From CAZGMJ01 sp964526785 (lineage in GTDB: Bacteria > Planctomycetota > Phycisphaerae > Sedimentisphaerales > Anaerobacaceae): a DNA stretch of 64,000 nt. The stretch lies in the NCBI GenBank assembly GCA_964526785.1, contig CAZGMJ010000022.1, forward strand, positions 1 through 64,000, read 5' to 3'. This document shows positions 8,690-16,635 of the stretch, in pieces. A program made the position numbers and the translations under genes. The notes under the pieces were generated by a model. That model worked only from the letters and a program-made list of their open reading frames with translations, was not told the DNA's origin and searched no databases. Each line of letters opens with the position of its first letter. Within the stretch, counting starts at the first letter, position 1.

Positions 8690-10246
8690 TCAGCGAATGG
8701 ATTCTTCAGGGAGTTCGGATTTGACGCCCTCGTCGATCGGCATTTTGTCCGGCAGGCCGTCGGCCTCTTTCATCAGGCGGTGCAGTTCGATTTGCAGTTC
8801 GAAGACCTTGTCGGCGTACTTCGGGTCGTGAAAGAGGTTGTTCTTCTCGCCCGGATCGTTTTTGAGGTCGTAGAGTTCGGCCATGTGGCGATCGGGGCCG
8901 CCGTCGCCGTGCGGGTAGTGGACGTATTTCCAGCGGTCGGTTCGGACGCCGCGGACGTTGGGCGTGTAGGGGAACTGCTTTTCGTAGTTGTATTCGTAGT
9001 ACCAGGATTTTCGCCAGTTTCGGGTCCGGCCGGCGAGCAGCGGCTTGAACGACCGGCCATGCACTTTGGGCAGCGGCGGGGCCGAGCAGATATCGAGGAT
9101 GCTCGGGGCGAGGTCGATATTGAGGACCTGCTGTTCGATAACGGTGCCGGGTTTGACCATGCGGGGATAGCGGACCAGCATCGGGACGCGGATGCTGGGT
9201 TCGTGCATGGTGCGTTTGTCTGTCATGCCGTGCTCGCCGAGGAACATGCCATTGTCGCCGGCGAAGACGAAGACGGTGTTGTCGAGTTGTCCGAGCCGTT
9301 CGAGCGTTTGTCGGAGGCGGCCGATGCTGTCGTCCACCGATTTGATGCTGGCGGTGTAGGAGCGGACGAAATCGGCGAAGTGGGTGACGCTCTCGGCGCT
9401 ACGGTCGGGGAATTCTTTGCGGAAGCCGTAGAGCGGGCCGTAGATGCCGTGCCATGTATCGATGCGCTGCTTGACCCAGTCGGGCTTGCCCTCCAGTTCG
9501 AAGGCGGTTTCGGGGTAACAGATCGGAATGTCATCGTAGATATGGCGGTACTTTTCCTCAGGCGTGAACGGCGTGTGGGGCGCTTTGTGGCCGAGGATGA
9601 GCAGGAAGGGCCTGTCGTGCGGGCGTTCGAGCCAGTCGACGGCCATGTCGGTGACGCGGTGGGTGTAGTAGCCTTTCTTGACGGTGCGGGCGCCGTTGAT
9701 GTTGAATTCGGTGTCGTAGTACTTGCCCTGTCCTTTGTGGGTGATCCAGTAGTCGAAGCCGGGGCGTTTTTCGTCGCTTTCTTCGCCCATGTGCCATTTG
9801 CCGATGTAGGCGGTTTCGTAGCCGGCGGTCTGGAGGGTGCGGGGGAAACTGGGCAGGTCGGCGGGGTAGTCGGTGAAGTTGTTGACGACGCCGTGCGAGT
9901 GGGCGTAGAGTCCGCTGAGGAAGGAGGCTCGGCTGGGCGAGCATAGCGATGTGGTGACGAACATGTTGGCGAATCGTGCACCTTCGGCGGCGATGCGGTC
10001 GAGGTGGGGGGTGTTTAGAAAGGGGTGGCCTTCGCAGCTTAGCTGGTCCCATCGCTGGTCGTCGGTGAGGACAAAGACGACGTTCGGTCTGTCGCTCAAG
10101 GCAGGGTTTTGGCGCTGTGAATCGGCGCAGCCGGTGAGCATGGATGAGCAGCCGAGTGCGAGCGAGCCTTTGGCGGCGGTCTTCATGAAGGTTCGGCGGG
10201 TGAATCTCGGATTGGCGTGGTGTGAATGTGATTGTGCGTCCTGCAT
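8690..10246 (-). CDS. Type I sulfatase, Cys-type, twin-arginine lipoprotein-like
   Basis: A 518-residue arylsulfatase-family enzyme that hydrolyses sulfate esters. RRTFMK (17-22) is a twin-arginine motif and LTGC (37-40) a possible lipobox, so it may be anchored outside. Metal-binding TDDQ starts at 61. The formylglycine site is CSPSR at 102-106, the cysteine form that both FGE and anaerobic maturases (anSME) can modify. Later GKWHMGEE and AGDNGMFLGEHG are standard active-site segments. The start at 10246 has AAGGAAGGAT upstream; the frame opens at 10276, which I reject. No maturase is encoded in the window. The natural substrate is probably a sulfated polysaccharide (inference). Confidence 0.93.
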   Translation of the reverse strand: MQDAQSHSHHANPRFTRRTFMKTAAKGSLALGCSSMLTGCADSQRQNPALSDRPNVVFVLTDDQRWDQLSCEGHPFLNTPHLDRIAAEGARFANMFVTTSLCSPSRASFLSGLYAHSHGVVNNFTDYPADLPSFPRTLQTAGYETAYIGKWHMGEESDEKRPGFDYWITHKGQGKYYDTEFNINGARTVKKGYYTHRVTDMAVDWLERPHDRPFLLILGHKAPHTPFTPEEKYRHIYDDIPICYPETAFELEGKPDWVKQRIDTWHGIYGPLYGFRKEFPDRSAESVTHFADFVRSYTASIKSVDDSIGRLRQTLERLGQLDNTVFVFAGDNGMFLGEHGMTDKRTMHEPSIRVPMLVRYPRMVKPGTVIEQQVLNIDLAPSILDICSAPPLPKVHGRSFKPLLAGRTRNWRKSWYYEYNYEKQFPYTPNVRGVRTDRWKYVHYPHGDGGPDRHMAELYDLKNDPGEKNNLFHDPKYADKVFELQIELHRLMKEADGLPDKMPIDEGVKSELPEESIR

Positions 10247-10368
10247 AGCGATCCTTCCTTGTGGTCGTATGGGCAACGTGCGGGGGTTCGGCCCGCGATT
10301 TCACTGTCCGCTTTGATACCAGATCGGGCGGCGGCATGCAACGAATTTTGCGGGGGACTCGGCCGGCG

Positions 10369-11529
10369 TTATCGGGCAGGGGCGGCTGGAGTTGGTGCGT
10401 TCTGACTGGAGGCGAGTTTTGTGTGTGGGCCACGACGGATGCGCAGGGCGTTTTCGCGGTAGATTTTGCGGAGGACCTGGTCGGGGAGGTCGAGGCCGTA
10501 GAGGGGCCAGTGGTAGCTGAAGTGGTTCCAGGCGTAGAAGTGTTCGTCGGCGGATTCGAGGATGCGGAAGGTCAGTTGGTACATGCTGGGGCTGGGGCGC
10601 ATGTCGGTTCCGTAGACGAGGCGGTCCTGGTATTTTTCGTAGAAGCGGGCGACGAACCGGGGGATGGCGGCGGTCTCGGCGTAGCGGGCGGAGATGTCGG
10701 CGTAGAGGTTGGGGCATTGGTCGAGGAGTCGGCCGAGGGTGTTGAGGTCGTGTGAGCAGTTGGCGAGGTGGCAGGTGACAAAGGTGGTTTGCGGGTGGCG
10801 TTTGACGGCTCGTTCGAGGATATCGATCATGCCGCCGTGGCCGACGATATCGGGCTGGTTGTCCAGGCGCCATTTATAGGCGTTCATGAGGCCGTCGTTT
10901 TCGGCGTCCATGGGCTGGTACATCCAGTAGGGGTCGGCGACGTGGATGCTGACGGGCATTTTGAGTTCGGCGCACTTTTCGAGCAGGGGATCCATTCGCG
11001 GATCGTCGAGGTGCATGCCCCAGGCCTGTGTGGGTTTGCTGTAGAACAGGCCTTTGCCTTTATCGCCGAGTTCGCCGACGCCGCGGGCGCCGAGTTTGTA
11101 GCATCGGACGAGTTCTTCGACGGCGGCCGGGCCGAAGCCGGGTTTGTCGTAGCCGGTATAGTCCAGTCCGCACCAGAGTTCGAAGCGGTCGGGGTATTCG
11201 GCGTATGCGGCGTAGACCTCGTCGAACTGGTTGTGCGTGACGCCGGTCAGTACGATCGCTTTTTCGATGCCCATTTGGTCCATGAGGCGGACCCAGCGGG
11301 CGATGTCCTGTTCGGTTTTGGCGTAGGCGTGGGCGTGCATGTCGACGGCGGCGTATGCGGCTTTGTCCACGGTTGTTTCGGGCACGGCGTAGATCGACTG
11401 CGGGCGGTAATCTTTGAGCAGGAGCGTTTCGGGCGAGGCGGTTTTGTCTGCTGCGCAGGACGCGGCGCACAGTAGAGCGGCGAGGAACATGACGGGGGCG
11501 ATCAACGTTGCGCGACGGGCGGATTTCAT
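10369..11529 (-). CDS. Secreted amidohydrolase-family (amidohydrolase-2) protein
   Basis: A 386-residue metal-dependent hydrolase with a hydrophobic export signal at residues 1-27 (SCAAD could be a weak lipobox). The first metal ligands are in DMHAHAY (His65, His67), followed by IHVADPYW, GHGGM, TCHLAN and YGTDMRP, the order seen in ACMSD/amidohydrolase-2 proteins with a TIM-barrel fold. Substrate unknown. It precedes the sulfatase on the same strand by about 120 bp, so both may belong to one transcript. Family assignment is firm, reaction is not. Confidence 0.85.
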   Translation of the reverse strand: MKSARRATLIAPVMFLAALLCAASCAADKTASPETLLLKDYRPQSIYAVPETTVDKAAYAAVDMHAHAYAKTEQDIARWVRLMDQMGIEKAIVLTGVTHNQFDEVYAAYAEYPDRFELWCGLDYTGYDKPGFGPAAVEELVRCYKLGARGVGELGDKGKGLFYSKPTQAWGMHLDDPRMDPLLEKCAELKMPVSIHVADPYWMYQPMDAENDGLMNAYKWRLDNQPDIVGHGGMIDILERAVKRHPQTTFVTCHLANCSHDLNTLGRLLDQCPNLYADISARYAETAAIPRFVARFYEKYQDRLVYGTDMRPSPSMYQLTFRILESADEHFYAWNHFSYHWPLYGLDLPDQVLRKIYRENALRIRRGPHTKLASSQNAPTPAAPAR

Positions 11530-11756
11530 AAGCTGTCTCCTTGCATAAGGCTGTTGTTTGACGGAGGTATTGTCGGGGATAACGTGCGCGTGTGCAAGGG
11601 GGTGTGGTCAGATTGCGCGAGGGTGCGGCGGTTTTGTTCTGGCGGCGGGGCGAGTTTGAGGAAAATGCCGAGGCCGAGCGGGTACGGGGTACGCGATACT
11701 CTGCTGGTATCTATCGATCGCGAGTCCGGCTCGGCGTCGGCGGATGCGTGTATGCT
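11530..11756. other. Intergenic, no gene seen
   Basis: About 227 bases between the amidohydrolase start and the small gene. It should hold the amidohydrolase promoter on the minus strand, but I could not identify convincing boxes. Confidence 0.5.
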
Positions 11757-11894
11757 TTAGTCGTGCCGGCGCGACAGCGTGTGCAGCACCTGCATTTTGC
11801 TTTCCCATTTATGGGAATCGATGCCTTTTCGGCCGTGTTCTGAGCGGCCGAGGAGGGCATCCCAGAATCGCCTGAAGAATCTTACGATACACAT
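11757..11894 (-). CDS. Small cationic protein, 45 residues, unknown
   Basis: A short frame beginning MCIVRFFRRFWDALLG. Its start is preceded by GAAAGGAGATATTCGT, one of the best Shine-Dalgarno sequences in the window with suitable spacing, which is why I call it real. The first 16 residues alternate hydrophobic and Arg residues and could form a membrane-binding amphipathic helix; the remainder is charged (SEHGRKGIDSHKWESK). It lies downstream of a PEP-CTERM gene, on the same strand, separated from it by a terminator hairpin, so it probably depends on readthrough or its own promoter. I do not recognise a family. Confidence 0.55.
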   Translation of the reverse strand: MCIVRFFRRFWDALLGRSEHGRKGIDSHKWESKMQVLHTLSRRHD

Positions 11895-11955
11895 ACGAAT
11901 ATCTCCTTTCTCAGATGTCCATTCGTTCGGCGTCACCAGCGTTCTGCGGGGGCCG

Positions 11956-11994
11956 GGAAACAGTAAAGGGCTGCAGGCCGGAGCCCACAGCCCT
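11956..11994 (-). terminator. Terminator of first PEP-CTERM gene
   Basis: On the minus strand a hairpin with arms AGGGCTG / CAGCCCT (11967-11994, inner GGC/GCC pairs) is followed by TTTACTGTTT. It begins 20 bases after the stop of the gene at 12014-12604. The T-tract is short, so termination may be partial. Confidence 0.6.
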
Positions 11995-12013
11995 GTTGCA
12001 TGCAAGCTGCTGA

Positions 12014-12604
12014 TTACGACCTGCGTTTCCTGAACAGTGCGAGCGAACCGAGGCTCAGCAGGCCTATGGTGGTCGGCTCGGGAACAGGATTCTGGGTGAG
12101 CGTGAAATCGAACAGTCCGGTCGTGGGAACGAGGACATCGAACTGGAGTGTGAGCAGTTCGCCGTCGTAGACCGGGTTGTCGCCGGAGAAGCTGATGGCG
12201 GCCGGGTGCGGATACTCGACGGTGGAGAGCTTTCCACCGCCGGCGCCGGCGGAGCCTTCGACGAACGTCGGGAAGCCGGTGCCGGAGAGCGAGAGGTTGT
12301 ACCCGGTCCAGGTGATGCCGCTGTCGTTCTCGATGGTCTTGGTGACCGTGAAGATCGGATCGGAATCGGTTTCTCCGTCGATCAGCACATCATCCGTTGC
12401 GACCGATGAGATGACTTCGTTGAGCGTCAGGGTCGGTCCGGAGTAATCGAAGTCCCATTCGTGCGTGTTCCCGCTGTCCGAGAAATTGCACGTGAATGGT
12501 GCTGCGCCGGGGACCTCGGAGGGATCTACAAATCCCGCCCGTGCGACGCCGGCGGACATCAGGACCGCCATGCTCAATACCACTGTTACAATTGACCTTC
12601 TCAT
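12014..12604 (-). CDS. PEP-CTERM sorting-domain secreted protein
   Basis: A 196-residue exported protein. A Sec signal covers residues 1-23 (ends AGVARAG). The C-terminus has the exosortase sorting signal: PVPEPTT, a short hydrophobic helix (IGLLSLGSLALF) and a basic end RKRRS. Such proteins are delivered to the surface or extracellular matrix after cleavage by an exosortase, which is not encoded here. The middle is Gly/Ser/Thr-rich with beta-type sequence and no recognised domain. TTGGGGGAT lies just before the start codon, shared with the PEP-CTERM gene at 13578-14342. Function unknown. Confidence 0.85.
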   Translation of the reverse strand: MRRSIVTVVLSMAVLMSAGVARAGFVDPSEVPGAAPFTCNFSDSGNTHEWDFDYSGPTLTLNEVISSVATDDVLIDGETDSDPIFTVTKTIENDSGITWTGYNLSLSGTGFPTFVEGSAGAGGGKLSTVEYPHPAAISFSGDNPVYDGELLTLQFDVLVPTTGLFDFTLTQNPVPEPTTIGLLSLGSLALFRKRRS

Positions 12605-12620
12605 TTTACATCCCCCAATT

Positions 12621-12642
12621 ACATAGTATCAGGTTTCTATGT
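12621..12642. promoter_or_regulatory. Inverted repeat upstream of PEP-CTERM gene
   Basis: ACATAG-N10-CTATGT, 17 bp before the start codon of the gene at 12604. On the minus strand it includes a -10-like TACTAT, but no matching -35 box was found. It could be an operator or a 5' UTR hairpin. Confidence 0.35.
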
Positions 12643-12745
12643 CACGGCTCCGCACCGCGACGGGTTCACGTTTGTTTGCAGTCGGTCAGTGACCGTGTGT
12701 TGCAGCCGGGCGGAGAAGAGAGGGAGCGGTTTGCCCGGCCGCAGA

Positions 12746-12783
12746 ACCAGTAAAGGCCGAGAGGTTTACATACCCTCCCGGCC
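12746..12783 (-). terminator. Terminator of second PEP-CTERM gene
   Basis: On the minus strand a 10-bp stem with one mismatch (12774-12783 pairing with 12755-12764) is followed by TTTACTGGTT. The trailing TTTACTG is the same as in the terminator at 11956-11994. Confidence 0.6.
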
Positions 12784-12801
12784 GAGTCGCCGTACTTTCT
12801 T

Positions 12802-13548
12802 TCACGAGGTAGCCTTCTTTTTGCGCACCAGAGTCACAATGCCGCCGAATCCAAGTAGTAGTATGCTGGTGGGCTCCGGGACCTGTACGAGGTAGTCCTG
12901 CCAGCCGTCGTACACGAAGGCTCGGAGGTCCGCCATGGGTCCGGTTCCGTCAAGTTGATGCAGCCAGTTATTGGCCGTCGTCAGGTCGGCGTAGTCGGCC
13001 TTGAAGCCGGGATCGCCGAGGGTGTTGTCATGCGTAACGTTCCAGTTCGCGGGGTTGCCGGGGAGTTCTTCGTAGATGATCTCCCAGACGGCGATTGCGA
13101 ACGCCTCTGCGCCGATGTTCTGCTCGATGGTATAGGGTTTGCCTGCGGCCCATGACGGGTCGTAGAAGCGTCCCCAGAGTTCTCGCAGGTAGTCGGCTTT
13201 GGCCGCACCGATGGCCTGGCCGAGGTAGCTGTTGTGAACGTCTTCGGGCATGACGACGTCGTATTGCAGCGTTGTTTCCGGAGCGACTTCGTGCAGCTCG
13301 ATGCAGAAGGCCGGGATGTGGGCGTCGGGCCAGAGATCGCCTTCGCCCGTACCGGCGGTCTTGCCGAGCTGGTAGAGCCCGCCCCGCGTCAGGTCGCCGA
13401 CGTTGCCCGCTCCCCAGACCTGTGTGATATCGTGTGCAGCGTCGTCGCTGTACGTGATATCCACCGTGCCGAGGATGTCGGCGGCTGCCGTGGATGGCAG
13501 TCCTACTGCGAGCAAAACGCCGAGGACTGCGGTACATACGGTTTTCAT
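12802..13548 (-). CDS. PEP-CTERM secreted protein with FCIEL / AVWEIIYE motifs
   Basis: A 248-residue exported protein: signal peptide 1-23, C-terminal VPEPTS, hydrophobic helix and basic RKKKATS end, as required for exosortase sorting. The central region has PAFCIELHE and, 80-90 residues later, AEAFAIAVWEIIYE. This pair resembles surface proteins that form an internal Cys-Gln thioester, but the Gln expected just before the AxW segment is Ala/Ile here, so thioester formation is doubtful. AGGAGTAGTACC precedes the ATG at 13548; the long open frame upstream to 13956 overlaps the next gene and is rejected. It is 29 bp downstream of the third PEP-CTERM gene and probably in the same operon. Confidence 0.85.
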   Translation of the reverse strand: MKTVCTAVLGVLLAVGLPSTAAADILGTVDITYSDDAAHDITQVWGAGNVGDLTRGGLYQLGKTAGTGEGDLWPDAHIPAFCIELHEVAPETTLQYDVVMPEDVHNSYLGQAIGAAKADYLRELWGRFYDPSWAAGKPYTIEQNIGAEAFAIAVWEIIYEELPGNPANWNVTHDNTLGDPGFKADYADLTTANNWLHQLDGTGPMADLRAFVYDGWQDYLVQVPEPTSILLLGFGGIVTLVRKKKATS

Positions 13549-13577
13549 GGTACTACTCCTATGTGTGTGGTTTTGTC

Positions 13578-14342
13578 TTACGCGCGTCGCTTTCTCATGA
13601 AGGCGAGCGAACCGAGGCCGAGCAGCGCGATGGTGGTCGGCTCGGGTACCGGCGCGACGTCGGTGACTCCGATGACCATATCGGTATAGTCCCAGTCCGA
13701 ATGGGTCGAGAGCAGGTCCTCGAATGCGACGACGACGTCGGGATCTCCGACGATGGCTCCGGTGATCAGGCCGATATCGTATATCAGGCCGTGCGGCGTG
13801 CCGGTGGTGTCCGGGTTGAGCTGGTCGTCGGTGAAGAAGGTCGGGTTCGAGATGCCGCCGTGCGAGTCCGGGCTGATGAGATAGAAGCCGAACGTGGTGC
13901 CTATTGTGGCGGTTTCGCCGGCGTCCTGCGTTGCGTTGTTGTTGCGGTCGTACCATGCGGTACCTGCGCCGAGATCGAAGTCGATCGTGGCCGACGACGG
14001 CGCCGATGCCGAGCCGCCAAAGAGCAGCAGCATTTCGGAGGCGGTCGGAGCGACGCCTGCGCCGTTGTAGTTATAGATGCCGAACTGGTTCTGGCCGGAA
14101 TATGCGGCCGCTTCCAGCAGGAGTGTGGCGACCGCGGTTTCGGGCGCACTGAGATCGGTGAGCTGGACGTAGCTCTGGCCGGAATCGGTGACGCCTGTAA
14201 GCGGGGCCATGTTGGTTACGAGGACGCTTCCGCCGCCGTCGCTTAAAACATTGTCGAGCGTCGGAGGCACCAGGCAGGCCGAGGCGCTGCCCGCGAAAGC
14301 GAAGCCGAGACATACAGTGAGCGCAATGATTGATCTTTTCAT
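13578..14342 (-). CDS. PEP-CTERM secreted protein with DUF4114-like region
   Basis: A 254-residue exported protein. Signal peptide at 1-23; C-terminus PVPEPTT, hydrophobic IALLGLGSLAF, then MRKRRA. The region VVVAFEDLLSTHSDWDYTDMVIGV is the end of a DUF4114-type domain (acidic, probably calcium-binding, found in surface proteins). ATG at 14342 is used: TTTTTGGGGGATTGTTGT stands directly before it. It is the first gene of a two-gene PEP-CTERM unit, behind a promoter and a leader of about 190 nt. Exact role unknown; an adhesive or matrix role is an inference. Confidence 0.87.
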   Translation of the reverse strand: MKRSIIALTVCLGFAFAGSASACLVPPTLDNVLSDGGGSVLVTNMAPLTGVTDSGQSYVQLTDLSAPETAVATLLLEAAAYSGQNQFGIYNYNGAGVAPTASEMLLLFGGSASAPSSATIDFDLGAGTAWYDRNNNATQDAGETATIGTTFGFYLISPDSHGGISNPTFFTDDQLNPDTTGTPHGLIYDIGLITGAIVGDPDVVVAFEDLLSTHSDWDYTDMVIGVTDVAPVPEPTTIALLGLGSLAFMRKRRA

Positions 14343-14532
14343 ACAACAATCCCCCAAAAATCAGTGTACAACTTGCGTTCTACGGGTGAGACTTACAAGC
14401 ACCCCCCAAGGTGGTTTGTCTGTCTGCTAACACCGGGTGAGATTCGGAGCGGTCGGGAAAAAGGGCTTTGCCGTTTTCCTGCGCCCCCGTAAGCACCCCC
14501 CAAACATCGTGCGTTCCAGGAACGAATTTACT
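14343..14532 (-). promoter_or_regulatory. Repeat-containing leader of PEP-CTERM operon
   Basis: A leader of about 190 nt from the predicted promoter to the start codon. On the minus strand TTGGGGGGTGCTT occurs twice (14503-14491 and 14409-14397), and each copy is followed by TCTCACCCG (14442-14434 and 14391-14383). GGGTG and CACCC can pair in both copies. The first copy encloses a second hairpin (GGAAAA...TTTTCC around 14456-14480). The arrangement looks like a structured RNA with a repeated element. I do not recognise a riboswitch class. Confidence 0.45.
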
Positions 14533-14538
14533 GTGTGT

Positions 14539-14567
14539 ATGCTAACAGATTGTAGACTTCGAGTCAA
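14539..14567 (-). promoter_or_regulatory. Promoter of PEP-CTERM operon
   Basis: Minus strand TTGACT (14567-14562), 17 bp, TAGCAT (14544-14539). Spacing is ideal and the -10 is identical to that at 19345-19350. Confidence 0.65.
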
Positions 14568-15007
14568 GGTTTTTCGCGGCGGGGAAAGTATTTGTCACGG
14601 GAGTGTTTTCGGCGGATGCGCGTGGCGCTTCGCAGGCGGGCAGATTCTCGGACGATGGGGCGAAGCGGGCCGGCGAGAATTTTCGAATCGGGCATTTGCA
14701 AATGCGGAAAAATGGTTGAAGGGATGGGGCGATGGGGTAGAATGACGGTGCGGTATTTGTACATGTCGCGAGGCACTGGTATTCGGCATCTGCGGGGACT
14801 TCGCGGTGAGAAAGAGATGGTCATAGGGTTTGTCAGATTTGGTTGAAGGTTGAGGATGTGAGAGAAGGATGCATGGATGAAGATCGAAGATACGAAGAGA
14901 GATCGCCTTGAGCTGAAGGGAACATTCTGTAAAGCTTGTAAGTGGATTCGAAGATTGAACGGCAGTTTTTGGAATCAACGTGTTTGATAGTGGAAAGTTG
15001 GGGTTGA
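14568..15007. other. Intergenic, lower GC, no gene seen
   Basis: About 440 bases between the divergent PEP-CTERM promoter and the mrr-type gene. AT content rises toward the mrr gene. Short frames here lack ribosome sites. I found no promoter for mrr with acceptable spacing. Confidence 0.5.
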
Positions 15008-15919
15008 ATGGCTATACCGAACTATCAAGAAATAATGTTGCCGTTGCTTGAGTTTCTCGGCGACCAGGAAGAACACTCGCTTCGTGAGACGTGCTCCGCC
15101 CTGGCGGAGCATTTTGGACTTTCTGAAGAAGAACGCAGGCGCTTGCTGCCCAGTGGACAGAAGGATGTATTGCGGAACAGAGTAAGTTGGGCACGCACGT
15201 ATCTCAAGAAAGCGGAATTGCTTGAGCCGACGAGGCGGGGCTATTTCCGGATTACTGACCGCGGTGTGGCGGTGCTTGCTCGCAAGCCAGAGAGAATTGA
15301 CAACGACTTCCTCGACCAATTCGAAGAGTTTCGAGAGTGGCGTACGGTCAAACACGAAAAGCAAGCGGTCAAGGAGAGCGGTGCTGAAATTACGGAAGAG
15401 ACGACGCCAGAGGAATCTCTGGAACAGGCGTACCAAAGCTTGCGGGACGAATTGGCGGGCGAATTGTTGCAGCAGTTGAAGGCCAGTCCGCCGGGGTTAT
15501 TTGAGAAGATCGTTGTCGAGCTTCTGGTCAAGATGGGCTACGGCGGCAGCCGGAAGGATGCAGGCGAAGCGATTGGCAAAAGCGGGGATGAAGGAATTGA
15601 CGGCATTATCAAAGAAGATCGACTGGGGCTCGATATCATTTACATTCAGGCCAAACGCTGGGAGAACAGTGTCGGGCGGCCAGAGGTTCAGAAGTTTGCG
15701 GGAGCACTTCAGGGGCAACGGGCTCGAAAGGGGATCTTTATCACTACATCCAGCTTCACCCGCGAAGCCACCGAGTATGCCTCACGCATCGAGAGCAAGA
15801 TCGTTTTGGTTGATGGCGAGAGATTGGCACAGCTGATGATCGACCATAATCTGGGGGTCAGTCTTTCGGCTACATATGAGGTCAAAAGGATCGACACGGA
15901 CTACTTCACTGAGGAGTGA
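15008..15919 (+). CDS. mrr: Mrr-type restriction endonuclease (type IV-like)
   Basis: A 303-residue protein matching Mrr architecture. Residues 1-95 form the N-terminal winged-helix domain (Mrr_N: LPLLEFLGDQEEHSLRE, NRVSWARTYLKKAELL, RGYFRITDRG). A charged linker follows, then the catalytic PD-(D/E)xK-like domain with FEKIVVELLVKMGYGG, GDEGIDG (Asp198) and QAKRW (Gln214, Lys216). Mrr cuts DNA carrying certain methylated bases and needs no partner methylase; none is present nearby. Base composition is visibly more AT-rich than the flanking genes, which fits acquisition by transfer. Confidence 0.92.
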   Translation: MAIPNYQEIMLPLLEFLGDQEEHSLRETCSALAEHFGLSEEERRRLLPSGQKDVLRNRVSWARTYLKKAELLEPTRRGYFRITDRGVAVLARKPERIDNDFLDQFEEFREWRTVKHEKQAVKESGAEITEETTPEESLEQAYQSLRDELAGELLQQLKASPPGLFEKIVVELLVKMGYGGSRKDAGEAIGKSGDEGIDGIIKEDRLGLDIIYIQAKRWENSVGRPEVQKFAGALQGQRARKGIFITTSSFTREATEYASRIESKIVLVDGERLAQLMIDHNLGVSLSATYEVKRIDTDYFTEE

Positions 15920-15950
15920 CACAGACTCAGGAGAATATGAGGATGGCGGC

Positions 15951-16421
15951 ATGCAGCGGCAGAGGCAGGCGATTACAGGGGTATTGATTGTATTGGCGGT
16001 TATTGTTGGCGGCGTGGTTGGTTTGCGGTTTTGGGCGTCGCGGCGTCCGATTCAGGTCGGGCCGGTCTGGGAGAGTATTGAGACGTGCGCGGAGCATCAG
16101 AAGCGGCTGTATCAATCGCTGGAGCATTATGTGGAGCAGCACGGCGATGTGCCGGAGGACGTGGATTCATGGCAGATCAGAGGTTTTCCGGCGGCGGAGG
16201 TGTGGAAGTGTCCGGAGACGGGCGAGGGGTATGACGTTTTTGTCGAGAACTACGGCGATCCGGAGCGGGTGGTGATTGCGGATAAGCGCGACGCGCATCG
16301 GGCGACGTTTATGCTTTGGTTTCGGGGGTATCGGCCGCGTGTGGAGACGATGGGGGACGGGACGATCGAGCTTTTCGAGGGCGGCAAGGTCATGACGATG
16401 AAGGGGAGCAGCAAGGAGTAG
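15951..16421 (+). CDS. Membrane-anchored hypothetical protein
   Basis: A 156-residue protein with one N-terminal membrane segment (GVLIVLAVIVGGVVGLRFWA, about 10-29) and a soluble remainder placed outside the membrane. The soluble part has a helix with ETCAEHQKRLYQSLEHYVEQHG and a possible beta region (VWKCPETGEGYDVF). Two Cys residues could form a disulfide. The pattern recalls planctomycete pilin-like or periplasmic proteins, but I cannot assign a family. Start at 15951 chosen because GAGG precedes it and the membrane segment follows; the frame opens at 15876 inside mrr. It starts 31 bp after mrr. Confidence 0.65.
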   Translation: MQRQRQAITGVLIVLAVIVGGVVGLRFWASRRPIQVGPVWESIETCAEHQKRLYQSLEHYVEQHGDVPEDVDSWQIRGFPAAEVWKCPETGEGYDVFVENYGDPERVVIADKRDAHRATFMLWFRGYRPRVETMGDGTIELFEGGKVMTMKGSSKE

Positions 16422-16529
16422 CGGGGGCGGGCTGCGACGGGTAACTGTCTCAAGAAGTGTGGTTCGGTGTTATCAAGATAGAACCTCATTGCCGAAGAAA
16501 TGGGTAGTAAGAACCATTAAGGCGGGCGG

Positions 16530-16559
16530 TTGACAAAGGGGGGCGGCGGTGCGGATAAT
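16530..16559 (+). promoter_or_regulatory. Promoter of second sulfatase
   Basis: TTGACA (16530-16535), 18 bp, GATAAT (16554-16559); near-consensus boxes 77 bp before the start codon. Confidence 0.7.
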
Positions 16560-16635
16560 CCGAAGGAACGAACGGAATGCCCGCGAGGGCGGGGCGTTCG
16601 GCGGCTAACGACAACGACGGGTAAGGCAGGTGGCT

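Noticed and set aside
14440..14535. c-di-GMP-I (GEMM) riboswitch in the PEP-CTERM leader
   Set aside because: ACGGCAAAGCC resembles one GEMM segment, but the partner segments and stems could not be aligned.
14343..14600. Sigma-54 promoter for the PEP-CTERM operon
   Set aside because: Exosortase systems can use PrsR/sigma-54, but no TGGCAC-N5-TTGC element was found; a vegetative-type promoter was.
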